A stretch of 64,000 bases of DNA from contig NZ_CP134867.1 in the NCBI RefSeq assembly GCF_031954525.1, positions 1,736,001 through 1,800,000 of the forward strand. Reading direction: 5' to 3'. Source of the DNA: Dyella sp. BiH032 (GTDB lineage: Bacteria > Pseudomonadota > Gammaproteobacteria > Xanthomonadales > Rhodanobacteraceae). A program made the translations under genes and the position numbers. Positions 1-8,460 of this stretch are shown here, piece by piece. The first letter of the stretch is position 1. Each line of letters opens with the position of its first letter. The notes under the pieces were generated by a model that saw only the letters and a list, made by a program, of their open reading frames with translations, was not told where the DNA came from and did not search any database.

Positions 1-6
1 CGTGCC

Positions 7-585
7 TCAGGCCAGCGCGATGGCCGAGCCCGAAAACGCCACCACCATCTCGTAGCCGCTGGGCGTCGGCGTGATCGGTGCGCCTTCCGCCGTGCCGAAC
101 TGGGTAACGCCGACCGGCAGGATGTGCGCCAGGTCGTAATGCCTGCCGCCGAGCTCGAACGGCGCGCTCTCCACCAGCCGCGCGGAAAAGACGTTGGACG
201 CCACCAACGCATGCCCGGCCGCATTGGCGACGGTGGTACCCACCACCACCGAGGTACGGCGGAACGTGGCGATGCGCTCGCCCTGGGCGAAGGAGAACGG
301 GTCGTCGAAGGTGCTGGCCGGCGTGCGCTGCAGGTACAGCGAGAATTCGCCCACCGGGTCGAGCGACATCTTCAGGCCGCCGTTGGACACGCCGCGGGCG
401 GAGAAGGGCGTGGCTGCGAAGGTGAAGCGAGCATTACCTTCGCCCGGCTTCCCGGTGAATAGTTCTTCGTGGTCGATGCCGGCCAGGTGCAGGAAATAGC
501 CGTAGTCGGCGAGGTTGCCGGTTTTCTTATGGTCCAGATAGAAGCGGCCGGTGACGTACCAGGCCAGTTCGGCGGGCAGCAGCAT
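7..585 (-). CDS. Conserved hypothetical protein, 192 aa
   Basis: Complete reading frame ending in TGA, with an ATG preceded by an AGGGGA-like ribosome site. The product has no signal peptide and no membrane segment. It begins MLLPAELAWYVTGRFYLD, with 'GYFLHLAGID' near residue 30, and ends in a beta-rich hydrophobic stretch. I do not recognise the family. The mix of aromatic and glycine-rich short strands suggests a soluble beta-sandwich or barrel, but that is only an impression. The preceding gene lies outside the window, so operon context is unknown. It runs divergently from the lysozyme-inhibitor gene that starts 350 bp away. Confidence 0.65.
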   Translation of the reverse strand: MLLPAELAWYVTGRFYLDHKKTGNLADYGYFLHLAGIDHEELFTGKPGEGNARFTFAATPFSARGVSNGGLKMSLDPVGEFSLYLQRTPASTFDDPFSFAQGERIATFRRTSVVVGTTVANAAGHALVASNVFSARLVESAPFELGGRHYDLAHILPVGVTQFGTAEGAPITPTPSGYEMVVAFSGSAIALA

Positions 586-934
586 GGGGGTTCCCCTGGG
601 CTTGGATGGATGGGCGGCAGCTCGCCGCCCGCATCAGGCCGGCCGATCATGGTCCGGGCGGGTTCACCCAGCAATAGCCATGCGGCTGCGCTGGCCGTGT
701 TCTCTTTCCGTTACTGCGTTGGCCGCATGCGACCAAAGTGTGGACCGGTTGGGAAACCGGAAATCGCAGGCAGTTGAGCCACTTGAGCGACGAGGAACGA
801 TCCCCTATGGTGGGCCGCCGCCGGACATGCGCCGGCGGGGAAGGATCTTCACACCGCTCCCGGTGTGGGCGCGCCGGACCCGCAAGCCGGACGACGTGCG
901 CCATGGCAAGGAACGTATGTCAGGAGTTGCATTC
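586..934. other. Intergenic region, no gene recognised
   Basis: 349 bp between two divergent genes. It should hold both promoters. I see no convincing -35/-10 pair and no reading frame with a ribosome site. A reading frame continuous with the downstream inhibitor gene extends back to 551, but its sequence is low-complexity and Arg/Pro-rich, and a clear signal peptide begins only at 935. Confidence 0.5.
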
Positions 935-1384
935 ATGAAGATGTTCAGGACGATCGCCCTCCCCCTCACTCTCGCGCTGCTCGCCAACGGCACCGTGGCA
1001 CTGGCGGCGGACAGCACCAGCCAGGTCATCAAGCGCGACGCGCCCAAGGGCATCTCTGCCGCGTTCTACGCGTGCATCGACAAGGCCGGCTCGGACACCA
1101 CCGCCAGCGCGGCCTGCCTGATGGACGAGAAGCAGAAGCAGGACGCCCGCCTCAACGCCGCCTACAAGAAGCTGCTCGCCAAGCTCGACAGCAAGGCGAA
1201 GGACCAGCTGGTCGCGGCTGAGAGAGCGTGGCTCGATCTGCAGGGCAAGACGGGCCGGCTCGAGACTTCGCTCTACGGCGACGAAACCATTTCCAATCTC
1301 CAGCTCACGCAGAACGAGATCTTCCGCCTCTGCGAGCGCGCCAACGAACTGGAAAAGTACCTGTCCCTCGCGGACGACCAATAA
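935..1384 (+). CDS. Periplasmic lysozyme inhibitor LprI-type (DUF1311); probable T4SS immunity protein
   Basis: 149 aa. Residues 1-24 form a signal peptide (MKMFRTIALPLTLALLANG, cleavage near VALA-AD). The mature part has the LprI/DUF1311 layout: a Cys near residue 47, 'TASAACLMDEKQKQDARLN' with a second Cys, then 'LVAAERAWLDLQ' and a third Cys in 'FRLCERANELEKYL'. The start is set by CAGGAG eight bases upstream; an in-frame ATG at 917 lacks this. LprI-family proteins inhibit lysozymes in the periplasm. The next gene, 45 bp downstream on the same strand, encodes a peptidoglycan-targeting effector with a Xanthomonadales T4SS secretion domain, so the likely job is self-protection (X-Tfi). Family assignment is from motifs; the pairing is inferred from position. 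Confidence 0.8.
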   Translation: MKMFRTIALPLTLALLANGTVALAADSTSQVIKRDAPKGISAAFYACIDKAGSDTTASAACLMDEKQKQDARLNAAYKKLLAKLDSKAKDQLVAAERAWLDLQGKTGRLETSLYGDETISNLQLTQNEIFRLCERANELEKYLSLADDQ

Positions 1385-1429
1385 ACCCACACTTAAACCC
1401 GCCCACTCGTTTCTTCACGGAGGAAGACC

Positions 1430-2974
1430 ATGTCAGGACCCAATACGCACGACGCCGACGCGCTTTCCGGCGCCATCTATTTCGCCGTCGGACGCGGCAC
1501 CGAGGGCGGCCCGTCCTCGTACCACCTCTCCATCGCCGGCGTCACGTCCGGCACGTCCGACCCGAACTGGGGCAAGGCGGACAAGATCGTCGCCGACAGC
1601 GGCTACTCGCTCGGCACCATCCAGGTGGACCTCGGCAAGCGCGGCACCTGGGCGCTGGGCTCGATCGACGGTTCCGCGCCGAAGGCCGGCGAAACCACGT
1701 ATGTGGACGGCATCATCGACCAGTCCGAGAAGTACGCGAAGGACCACGGCCTGAAGTTCACCCAGGACAAGGCGCAGCTGCGCGCGGACCTGCTCACCCA
1801 CGGCAACGGCGAGAACGGCCGCACCACGCTGTCCTTCATCAACAAGGACACGCGCGACAGCATCAATGCCTGGGCGTCCTCGGAAGACGGCCAGAAGTGG
1901 ATCCACAAGAACGTCGACTATCCGCAGATCAAGAACGCGACGCAGTCGGCGATGGACATGCTCGACAAGTACGGGAAGAACATCCCCGAAGACCATCGTC
2001 TGGAAACCATCGCCATCCTGGCGAAGACGGAAAACCAGATGCCGTCGCAGATGAAGAAGTTCGAGAAGGTCCTGAAGGACGGCGGCGATTACGACGACGT
2101 CCTGGCCAAGGCGAACGAGATCAAGGGCAAGTACGCCTACTACGACGGCCCGAAGGCCGCCGCGATGGCCGCGGAATACAAGCAGGCCTTCGACGATCCC
2201 CAGAAGGCCGCCGCACTCGAGCGCGCCCAGACCAAGGTGAGCGATGCCAACTTCAACCCGGCCAAGGCCGGCGACGACGCGGACGTCAAGGAAGCCCTGA
2301 AGGCCATCGGCCAGGGCGGCCGCGCGCACGGCGGGCACGGTGCGCTGAAGCAGGGCGCGCACGGCGACGAGGTCACCAAGCTGCAGACGGACCTGGCCAA
2401 GCTCGGCTACACCGATGCCCACGGCCGCCCGCTTAAGCCGGACGGCGACTTCGGCCCGGGTACCAAGGCGGCGGTCGAGAAGTTCCAGCACGACCATCAC
2501 ATGAAGGAAGACGGCGTTGCCGGTCCGAAGACGCTGGAAGCGCTGAAGAAGGCCGCGCATCCGCAGGTGAGCCTGGCCGATCCCCACAACCCCGGCCATG
2601 CGATGTACGACCAGGCGCTGCAGAACGTCCGCGCCATCGATGCCGCGCGCGGCCGTGCCTCGGACAAGATGACCGAGAACTTCGCCGGCTCGCTGGCGGC
2701 GTCCGCCCGCACGCACGGCCTGGACCGCATCGACCACGTCGTGCTGAGCGACGACGGCCGCCGCGCCTACGCCGTGCAGGGCGAGCTGAACTCGCCGTTC
2801 AAGCGGATCGCCGAAGTGGACGTAGCGCAGTCGGTGGCCAAGCCGCTGGAGCAGAGCAGCACCGAATTCCAGCGCGCCGCACAGCAACCGCAGCAACCCG
2901 GCCAGGCTCCGCCGCAGCAGCACCAGCAACCGCCGCAGACGCCGCAGCACGAGCCGCAGAGCATGCATCGATAA
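1430..2974 (+). CDS. Xanthomonadales T4SS effector (X-Tfe): lysozyme-like domain, peptidoglycan-binding domain, XVIPCD
   Basis: 514 aa, no signal peptide, with GGAGGA seven bases before ATG. Three parts are visible. Residues 1-300 are a lysozyme-like region ('GRGTEGGPSSYH', 'SGYSLGTIQVDLG'), whose fold I infer rather than recognise. Residues 303-375 are a PF01471 peptidoglycan-binding domain ('GALKQGAHGDEVTKLQ', 'PDGDFGPGTKAAVEKFQ', 'DGVAGPKTLEAL'). Residues 384-480 match the XVIPCD, the C-terminal domain recognised by VirD4 of the bacteria-killing T4SS ('MYDQALQNVRAID', 'HGLDRIDHVVLS', 'RRAYAVQGELNSP'), followed by the usual Gln/Pro-rich tail (482-514). It is predicted to be delivered into rival Gram-negative cells and to cleave their cell wall. 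The LprI-type inhibitor just upstream fits this. No secretion-machinery genes lie in the window. Confidence 0.82.
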   Translation: MSGPNTHDADALSGAIYFAVGRGTEGGPSSYHLSIAGVTSGTSDPNWGKADKIVADSGYSLGTIQVDLGKRGTWALGSIDGSAPKAGETTYVDGIIDQSEKYAKDHGLKFTQDKAQLRADLLTHGNGENGRTTLSFINKDTRDSINAWASSEDGQKWIHKNVDYPQIKNATQSAMDMLDKYGKNIPEDHRLETIAILAKTENQMPSQMKKFEKVLKDGGDYDDVLAKANEIKGKYAYYDGPKAAAMAAEYKQAFDDPQKAAALERAQTKVSDANFNPAKAGDDADVKEALKAIGQGGRAHGGHGALKQGAHGDEVTKLQTDLAKLGYTDAHGRPLKPDGDFGPGTKAAVEKFQHDHHMKEDGVAGPKTLEALKKAAHPQVSLADPHNPGHAMYDQALQNVRAIDAARGRASDKMTENFAGSLAASARTHGLDRIDHVVLSDDGRRAYAVQGELNSPFKRIAEVDVAQSVAKPLEQSSTEFQRAAQQPQQPGQAPPQQHQQPPQTPQHEPQSMHR

Positions 2975-3032
2975 CGATGGCCGGAGGCACCTACTCCGGT
3001 CGTTGCTGCAAGGAATTAGAGAGGCAGTCACC

Positions 3033-3061
3033 GAGGCGCCGCGAACCGGCGCCTCTTTTTT
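3033..3061 (+). terminator. Intrinsic terminator after the effector gene
   Basis: Perfect 8-bp stem GAGGCGCC / GGCGCCTC with a 7-nt loop, followed at once by a run of T. It lies about 60 bp after the effector stop codon and closes the inhibitor-effector unit. Confidence 0.85.
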
Positions 3062-3242
3062 GCCCTAGGCCGGCGTGCGCAACATCGCGTGCAATGGGGG
3101 GAAGGATGCGCGACGTCGCCGCCGCGAAAATCGCGGGCGTGCCGCGCGGCCGCCGCCGAGAACGCGGGCTGCATGCGGCGGCAGATAGCCTGGGCGGATG
3201 TCTTCCGCCGAGACATGGCGCGGTTGGCAGCCGTCCTGCGCA

Positions 3243-3270
3243 ACCGGGAATGGGCACGCCCATTCCCGGT
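3243..3270 (-). terminator. Strong hairpin downstream of the DUF4785 gene
   Basis: 13-bp perfect inverted repeat (ACCGGGAATGGGC / GCCCATTCCCGGT) with a tiny loop, 15 bp past the stop of the minus-strand gene. No U-tract follows on either strand, so it may terminate weakly or protect the 3' end. Confidence 0.45.
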
Positions 3271-3284
3271 CTTCGCTTGCGGGG

Positions 3285-4541
3285 CTAGAGCGAGAATCGC
3301 AACGCCGTGGCGCGCCGTTCGACCAGGCCCATGGCGGGCTGGTCCTGCAGGCGCAGGTCGTGCAGCTCGTACGGCGGAGCCAGGCCGCGCAGGCTGGCGG
3401 GATCGAAGCGCAGATGCAGTTCGCCGTTGCCTGCTTCCAGCCATGCCGCCGACTGCGCGTATGCGGCGGGCAGAACCGCGCCTTCGGCGTTGCGGCCGTA
3501 CAGCACGCCGGACACCGCATAGCGGCTGCCGCTCTGCACGTCGACGCTGAACGCGATATCGATACCGCCGTCCGTCGCGCGCCGCGGCTCGGCGGTACCG
3601 ACGAAGCGTGCATCCGGCACCGCGACCGCGAAGGTGGTGGTGACGTTGCGCCGCACTTCGCGTCCGCTGGCATCGGTGCCGGTGACGATGCTCTGCGCTT
3701 CCCACAGGCCGGGAACGGCCGCCTGCTTCGCCGGGCTGGCGATCGCGACGAAACCGCCGCCGGCCTGCCGGCGATAGCGCAGCGGCGTGGTCTCGCCGTC
3801 GGGCGAACGCAGCACGCCGGTGGCTTCGCCCAGCGCGCGCGGCTGCGCGCCATCGCGCAGGTTCACGGACACCTGGAGACTGCCGCCAAGCAGCAGCTCA
3901 GGCCGGTCGGCCTGCGCTTCCACCACCAGCGGGCTCTGCGGCTCGTACACGTATACGACGTAGCGTCCACGCGCCGTGGCGGCCTGCAGTGTGGTACGGC
4001 CGGCGCCCAGGTCCGGACGCAGCTGGAGCGCAAGCGAGGCGTCCGTGGCGTCCATGCCGGCGGCCTGCAGTTGCGCCGCATCGGCGACGTGGCGCGTGGC
4101 CGTGCGCCCGTCGAACTGCTTGCCGCCGATCTGCAGGCGCATGTCCGCCGCCTGTATCCGCGCGCTGCCCTGGCCGGGACTGAGGCGGATGATCGCGCCG
4201 GGTGCGGTGGTCGAAAGCTCCACGCCGCGCTGCAGTTCGGTGTCGCTCACTTCGCGCCAGTATTCGCGGCTTTCGCGGCGCACCGGTTGCGGCGCGGCGT
4301 CGAGCGGGTCGGCGGGGTTGAGGGCCCAGCTCACCTGGATCGGCTGCCGTTCTTCATGCACCTGGGGCGCGGCCGGCGAGAGGCGACTGGACACCGTCGC
4401 GGCGGGGCTGGCGATGCGGGCGTGGACCAGGGTGGGAACGAGATCGCCGGCCTGCGGCGGCAGCAGGCTCTGCGAAGCGGCGAAGGCGGTCAGCGGAAGG
4501 GCGCCGGCGAAGAGCGCCAGCGTCAAGAGTCGAATGCGCAT
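3285..4541 (-). CDS. Secreted DUF4785-type protein
   Basis: 418 aa with a clear signal peptide (MRIRLLTLALFAGALPLTAFAA). The mature protein is beta-rich, with repeated Ig-like segments, for example 'TDASLALQLRPDLGAGR', 'SPLVVEAQADRP' and 'GGIDIAFSVDVQSGSRYAVSG'. The overall architecture resembles the DUF4785 proteins of Xanthomonadales and Legionellales, whose function is unknown. It starts 6 bp after the stop of the upstream secreted hydrolase gene, so the two are almost certainly one transcript. The context suggests a periplasmic or surface partner of that hydrolase, for example a binding or chaperone-like protein. This role is inference; no catalytic motif is visible. Confidence 0.6.
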   Translation of the reverse strand: MRIRLLTLALFAGALPLTAFAASQSLLPPQAGDLVPTLVHARIASPAATVSSRLSPAAPQVHEERQPIQVSWALNPADPLDAAPQPVRRESREYWREVSDTELQRGVELSTTAPGAIIRLSPGQGSARIQAADMRLQIGGKQFDGRTATRHVADAAQLQAAGMDATDASLALQLRPDLGAGRTTLQAATARGRYVVYVYEPQSPLVVEAQADRPELLLGGSLQVSVNLRDGAQPRALGEATGVLRSPDGETTPLRYRRQAGGGFVAIASPAKQAAVPGLWEAQSIVTGTDASGREVRRNVTTTFAVAVPDARFVGTAEPRRATDGGIDIAFSVDVQSGSRYAVSGVLYGRNAEGAVLPAAYAQSAAWLEAGNGELHLRFDPASLRGLAPPYELHDLRLQDQPAMGLVERRATALRFSL

Positions 4542-4547
4542 GGCGGC

Positions 4548-5408
4548 TTATCCCTTGAGGTCGTTGGCGAGGATGGTCTGCAGCCCGAAGCAGGCGCGGC
4601 GGCTCTGGTTGTGGTTGAGCACGGCGCCGCCGCTGGTGCGCTGCGTATCGCGGAACCACACGGAACCCGCGGCCGAGGCGCTGCTGCACTCGATGAAGCC
4701 GTCGGAGCAGCTGTCCAGCCAATTCTGCGTGATCTCCAGGCCCACGCTCTGCGCATAACCGCCGCAGTAGCTGTCGCCGTCCCAGACGGCCGAGGTGACG
4801 TCGGTGCCCACCACGCTGCGGAAAGTGACCGGAAGCGCGGGGCGGCCGGCGGTGCCCAGCAGGTTCTGCTGGTTGTAGGTGGCCATCCAGCCGACCTGCT
4901 GCATGCGCACCGCGTCGTTCTGGTAGCCGAGCAGCCAGCCCAGCGACGACTCGAACACGTTGCCGTTGATCACCGCGTCGGCCAGCGGCGTGCCGGCGCT
5001 GGATGGCGCGATGGCGTTCACCCGCACGATGCGGCGGATGATGTTCGGATAGCGCGCGTCGTAGGTCGGGTTGGAGAGAATCCAGCGCATCACGTTGCCG
5101 CCGTTGGAATGCGTGATGACGATGAGGCGGTCGATATTGCGCGCGTTAATGAAATCGGTGAGCTGCTGCGCCAGGCAGCCGGCTGCGCGGTTGTCCCACA
5201 TGTACTGGGTGAAGTCGCAATTGACCACCAGCAGGTTCTGGCTGTCGGTCAGGCCGGCGCGCACGCCGTCGACCATCGCCGATTGCCAGTAATCGTTGGC
5301 CGCATCGGTCTGCTGGCCGGTGCCGTGCACCAGGGCGACACCGGTGGCTGCGTGGGCCGTGGCGCAGGCCAGGCCCAGGATCAGGCTTCCCATGATTGAA
5401 CGTCGCAC
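4548..5408 (-). CDS. Secreted alpha/beta-hydrolase (lipase/esterase-like)
   Basis: 286 aa starting at GTG, placed 9 nt after GGAGG. The frame stays open to 5555, but the upstream extension is Arg/Pro-rich and precedes the ribosome site. Residues 1-20 are a signal peptide (cleavage ATAHA-AT). 'VALVHGTGQ' (residues 25-32) is the oxyanion-hole strand. 'LIVITHSNGGN' places the nucleophile Ser at residue 101, with Thr-His in place of the usual Gly-His. The C-terminal 'LNHNQSRR' offers the catalytic His. Several Cys residues could form disulfides, as expected for an exported enzyme. It is co-transcribed with the DUF4785 gene (6-bp gap). The substrate cannot be read from the sequence. Confidence 0.75.
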   Translation of the reverse strand: MRRSIMGSLILGLACATAHAATGVALVHGTGQQTDAANDYWQSAMVDGVRAGLTDSQNLLVVNCDFTQYMWDNRAAGCLAQQLTDFINARNIDRLIVITHSNGGNVMRWILSNPTYDARYPNIIRRIVRVNAIAPSSAGTPLADAVINGNVFESSLGWLLGYQNDAVRMQQVGWMATYNQQNLLGTAGRPALPVTFRSVVGTDVTSAVWDGDSYCGGYAQSVGLEITQNWLDSCSDGFIECSSASAAGSVWFRDTQRTSGGAVLNHNQSRRACFGLQTILANDLKG

Positions 5409-5731
5409 GTGCTCTTCCCTCCATAGTGAGCGCACGGCGGACGCCATGCGCGGATGAGGCGCGCGTGCGGGACGAGTCGGCTCGTCGGGAACGGCGCGCC
5501 GCGACCGGGCGTGCATGGAGGGAGACGCCCAGCGATGCCCGGCATCGGCATCCATGCGGCCGAAGGCTTAGCCGGTCGAAATCTAGTGGCCGAATGCGCT
5601 TCGTTTCTGTGAAGCGGCGCGGCTATCTCGGTTGCAGACAGGTTTCACCCGCGCGGCTGCGCGGCGCGGCGTGATGAAGTCGTGAGCGTGCGGGCGATGG
5701 CGTTTCGAACGTTTCGAACGACAGCCGCGCT
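5409..5731. other. Intergenic region, no gene recognised
   Basis: 323 bp between two minus-strand genes. It must carry the promoter of the hydrolase-DUF4785 unit. The only structure I see is a tandem TTTCGAACG (5703-5720). No terminator-like hairpin and no credible small gene. Confidence 0.4.
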
Positions 5732-6385
5732 TCACCCGCGCCTTTCGCGAAGCGGCGGCGATCGTGGCGCCGCCGGCCCGGAGACGTAGCGATTGCCGGG
5801 CACACTCCAGCGCCACGGCAAATCCTTCGCGACGCTGATACCGATACGCGGACTGCCCACGAGGCCTTCGGGCGGCGCCACGCCGTCGTCGAGGACGGTG
5901 AATCCCTCGGCGGCGGCGACCAGATCGATGCCGTCCTGCGCGCCGTCGATCCCCATGGCCTGGGTCAATCGCGCCGGGCCGCGGCACAGATCGCGATCGA
6001 TCGCCGTGCGCGGACGTGCCGCGCGCATCAGCGCCAGTCCATGCACCGGCTCCAGCGCGCGGATGAGTACGGCGACGCCGGTGCCCTCGGGGCCGCACAC
6101 GCAGTTGCAGCACCAGTGCATGCCATAGGTGAAATAGACATACAGATGGCCGGGTGGACCGAACATGGTCGCGTTGCGCGCGGTCTTGCCGCGGTAGGTG
6201 TGCGCCGCGGGATCGATGGCACCCGCATAGGCTTCCACTTCCACGATGCGTCCGGCGCGGCCGTCTGCCGCCGCGAGCACCTTGTTGAGCAGCAGCGGCG
6301 CCACCGTGATGGAGGGCCGGTCGAAGAAGACGCGCGGCAGCGGCGTGCCGGGCCAGGCGATGGCCGGTGTCTTCTTACGCGCCAT
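5732..6385 (-). CDS. 3-methyladenine DNA glycosylase (AAG/MPG family)
   Basis: 217 aa, starting at MARKKTPAIAW. Family hallmarks are all present: 'IVEVEAYAG' (catalytic Glu at residue 51), 'DPAAHTYRGKTARNATMF', 'GHLYVYFTYGMHWC' and 'CRGPARLTQAMGI'. The family excises alkylated purines (3-methyladenine, hypoxanthine) by monofunctional base flipping. The frame stays open upstream to 6535, but that part overlaps the CYTH gene and is Arg-rich. The start codon lies 11 bp inside the end of the CYTH gene, so translation is probably coupled. The C-terminus ends in a short Pro/Arg-rich tail beyond the usual domain. Confidence 0.9.
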   Translation of the reverse strand: MARKKTPAIAWPGTPLPRVFFDRPSITVAPLLLNKVLAAADGRAGRIVEVEAYAGAIDPAAHTYRGKTARNATMFGPPGHLYVYFTYGMHWCCNCVCGPEGTGVAVLIRALEPVHGLALMRAARPRTAIDRDLCRGPARLTQAMGIDGAQDGIDLVAAAEGFTVLDDGVAPPEGLVGSPRIGISVAKDLPWRWSVPGNRYVSGPAAPRSPPLRERRG

Positions 6386-6887
6386 GCCGGAACGCCTGCA
6401 TGCCCGCTGCGTATCGGGCGGCGAGAGCGGCGCCGGAGTACGCCTCCTGGCCGGTGATTTCCTCGCCCACGAACTCCGGCGGCGCATAGTCCGCCGCCTC
6501 CTGTTCGGAGGCGAACTCGATCTCGAACACGGCAAGAGACAGCGGCGAGGGATAGAGATCGATGGCGCCGCGTTCCACGGCGTAACGCTGTTTCACCACC
6601 CGCGCGCCGGGCAGCGCGCAGAACACCTGATATTCCTCCGGCGAAAGATAGATGTTCGTGATCGGCTGCGACGATGCGCCGGCGCGGCCGTACTTCTTGC
6701 CAAGCTTGTGGATCACCGTGCCGTCGGGTGCGCGGATGCTGCGCAGGCGCAGCCGCGTGCCGTCGAGGTAGGTGTCTTCGATGACGCGACAGGGCAGGGT
6801 GGCCAGCTCGGCCGGAGACGGAGCGGGAACGAGCCAACGCCGCTCGATTTCCATCAGGGAGTATCTGGGCGGTTGCATGTCGGCCAT
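6375..6887 (-). CDS. CYTH-domain protein (triphosphate tunnel family)
   Basis: 170 aa. The N-terminal 'SLMEIERRWLV' is the CYTH signature (ExExR/K variant). It is followed by 'YLDGTRLRLR', 'HKLGKKYG', 'EVVKQRY'-like 'ARVVKQRYAVE' and 'LAVFEIEF', the alternating charged strands of the eight-stranded tunnel. Bacterial CYTH proteins often hydrolyse inorganic triphosphate; the actual substrate here is unknown. The usual Lys/Arg/Glu tunnel pattern looks intact. It overlaps the glycosylase gene by 11 bp. A second in-frame ATG three codons in is an alternative start. Confidence 0.8.
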   Translation of the reverse strand: MADMQPPRYSLMEIERRWLVPAPSPAELATLPCRVIEDTYLDGTRLRLRSIRAPDGTVIHKLGKKYGRAGASSQPITNIYLSPEEYQVFCALPGARVVKQRYAVERGAIDLYPSPLSLAVFEIEFASEQEAADYAPPEFVGEEITGQEAYSGAALAARYAAGMQAFRHGA

Positions 6888-7021
6888 GCCGGATCATGGG
6901 AGGAGGGGCAGACTATAGTGCCTGCCTCGCACCGGGCATGTCTTCGGCGCATCCGCCGGCCGTCACTTCCGCACGCTGGGCTTCGCTGCTATAGAGCGGC
7001 GGAATGCGCGAGGTTCACGGC

Positions 7022-7762
7022 ATGCAGAACCCACATGGTTTCCGCTCGGCACGCACGGGGATCGAACGCCTGCCGCCGGGCTATGCGCTGCCCAGGCACC
7101 AGCATGCCGAGGCCTATGCCACCGTGTTGTTGCGCGGTGCCTTCGAACAGTGCAGCTACGCCGGACGCATGCGCATCCGGACGGGCGACGTGCTGGTGCA
7201 GCCGACGCTGGACTGTCATGCGGACCGCATGCTCAGTGCCGGACTGACCGTGCTGCGCCTGCCCTGGCCACGCGAGGAAGGATGCGGCGGTGTGTATGCC
7301 GGCTGCGACGTGGACCTGATCGCCAGGCTGGCGGAGCGGGACGTGGCCGAGGCGTCGGTGGCGTTGCGCGAACATCTTGCAGGCAGGCCGTGGTCGCCCG
7401 CGCTGTCCGAAGACCCGGCCGACGCGCTCGCCGCGGCGCTGATGGCGCCCGAGGTGGTCGCCATCGGCGACTGGGCCGAGGAGGCGGGCTTTGCCCGCGA
7501 AACGATGTCGCGCGGCTTCGGCCGCCTGTTCGGCGTGCCGCCGAGCCGCTTTCGCGCGGACTGGCGTGCGCGCGCCGCATGGCTGCGCATCACCGGCGGC
7601 AGCGAACCGCTGGCCTCGATCGCGGACCTCTGTGGTTTCGCCGACCAGGCGCACATGACGCGTGCCGTGCGCCGGTTGACCGGTGCGCCACCGGCGGCCT
7701 GGCGACGAGAGTCACATTCGTTCAAGACCGGCAGCGGAAACGACGGCAGGCTGGCGGAATGA
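7022..7762 (+). CDS. AraC-family transcriptional regulator
   Basis: 246 aa. The start at MQNPHG has GAGG eight bases upstream; an ATG at 7004 has none at proper spacing. The N-terminal half is cupin-like ('LPPGYALPRHQHAEAYATVLLRG', 'MRIRTGDVLVQPTLDCH'). The C-terminal half has two helix-turn-helix units: 'IGDWAEEAGFARETMSRGF' and 'SIADLCGFADQAHMTRAVRRLTGAPPAAWRR'. It overlaps the following gene by ATGA, so it is translationally coupled to an NTF2-like protein that it may regulate. The ligand is unknown. Confidence 0.85.
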   Translation: MQNPHGFRSARTGIERLPPGYALPRHQHAEAYATVLLRGAFEQCSYAGRMRIRTGDVLVQPTLDCHADRMLSAGLTVLRLPWPREEGCGGVYAGCDVDLIARLAERDVAEASVALREHLAGRPWSPALSEDPADALAAALMAPEVVAIGDWAEEAGFARETMSRGFGRLFGVPPSRFRADWRARAAWLRITGGSEPLASIADLCGFADQAHMTRAVRRLTGAPPAAWRRESHSFKTGSGNDGRLAE

Positions 7763-8460
7763 TCACGCTACTGCTGACCCTCGCCATGGCCGGTCCCGCC
7801 GCGGACTCCCTCGAAACCACGCTGCGCGCCAAGGACCAGGCCCTGCTCGACGCCATCGCGCCCGGCGATCGCGCCTTGTGGGAGCGCACCCTGACCAAGG
7901 ACGCCGTCTACGTCGACGAGAACGGGACGATCATGGATCGCCAGGCCTTTCTCGCGTCGCTGGTGCCGCTGCCGCACGGCGTCACCGGTTCCATCGCGAT
8001 CACCGACTATCGTGTGCAAGCCCACGGCGACAGCGCCTTCGTCATTCACCGTGACGAGGAGCGCGAGTCCTTCCACGGACAGGCGCTGCTGGCGCATTAC
8101 CTGATGACCGAGAGCTGGCGTCGCGAAGCGGGCGAATGGAAGCTGGCCTCGGCGCACGTCTACGTGGTCAACGACGATCCGCCGGCGGTGGCATTGCCAG
8201 CCGCCAGGCTCGCGGAGTACGCGGGCCGCTACGAGGCCGCGCCGGACCTGCACTACGTCGTGCGCGTCGGCGATGGCCGTCTGATGGGCGGGACCGAAGG
8301 GGGCACCATGCAGCCGTTGCTGGCGGAAACCGCCGACGTGCTTTTCCTCAAGGGGCAGCCGCGCAAGCGGTTCGTCTTCCAGCGGGACGGGCAGGGCAGG
8401 ATCGTGGCCTTCGCCATGCGGCGCGAAGGCCACGACGTGCGCTGGATGAAGTTGCCCTAG
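7759..8460 (+). CDS. NTF2/SnoaL-like (DUF4440-type) protein
   Basis: 233 aa, beginning MITLLLTLAMAGPAADSLE, probably a short signal peptide. Residues 20-130 match the DUF4440/SnoaL-like cone fold ('LLDAIAPGDRALWERTLTKDAVYVDENG', 'ITDYRVQAHGDSAFVIHR', 'LMTESWRREAGEWKLASAHV'). The remaining ~90 residues form a beta-strand domain ('LAEYAGRYEAAPDLHYVVRVGDGRL') of the type that follows beta-lactamase-like or DUF4440 domains. The start ATG shares bases with the stop of the AraC gene. The enzymatic or binding role is unknown. Confidence 0.75.
   Translation: MITLLLTLAMAGPAADSLETTLRAKDQALLDAIAPGDRALWERTLTKDAVYVDENGTIMDRQAFLASLVPLPHGVTGSIAITDYRVQAHGDSAFVIHRDEERESFHGQALLAHYLMTESWRREAGEWKLASAHVYVVNDDPPAVALPAARLAEYAGRYEAAPDLHYVVRVGDGRLMGGTEGGTMQPLLAETADVLFLKGQPRKRFVFQRDGQGRIVAFAMRREGHDVRWMKLP

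Noticed and set aside
1433..3031. 532-codon minus-strand frame opposite the T4SS effector
   Set aside because: Antisense shadow: Arg/Leu/Val-rich with no domain, while the plus strand has PG-binding and XVIPCD motifs and a good ribosome site.
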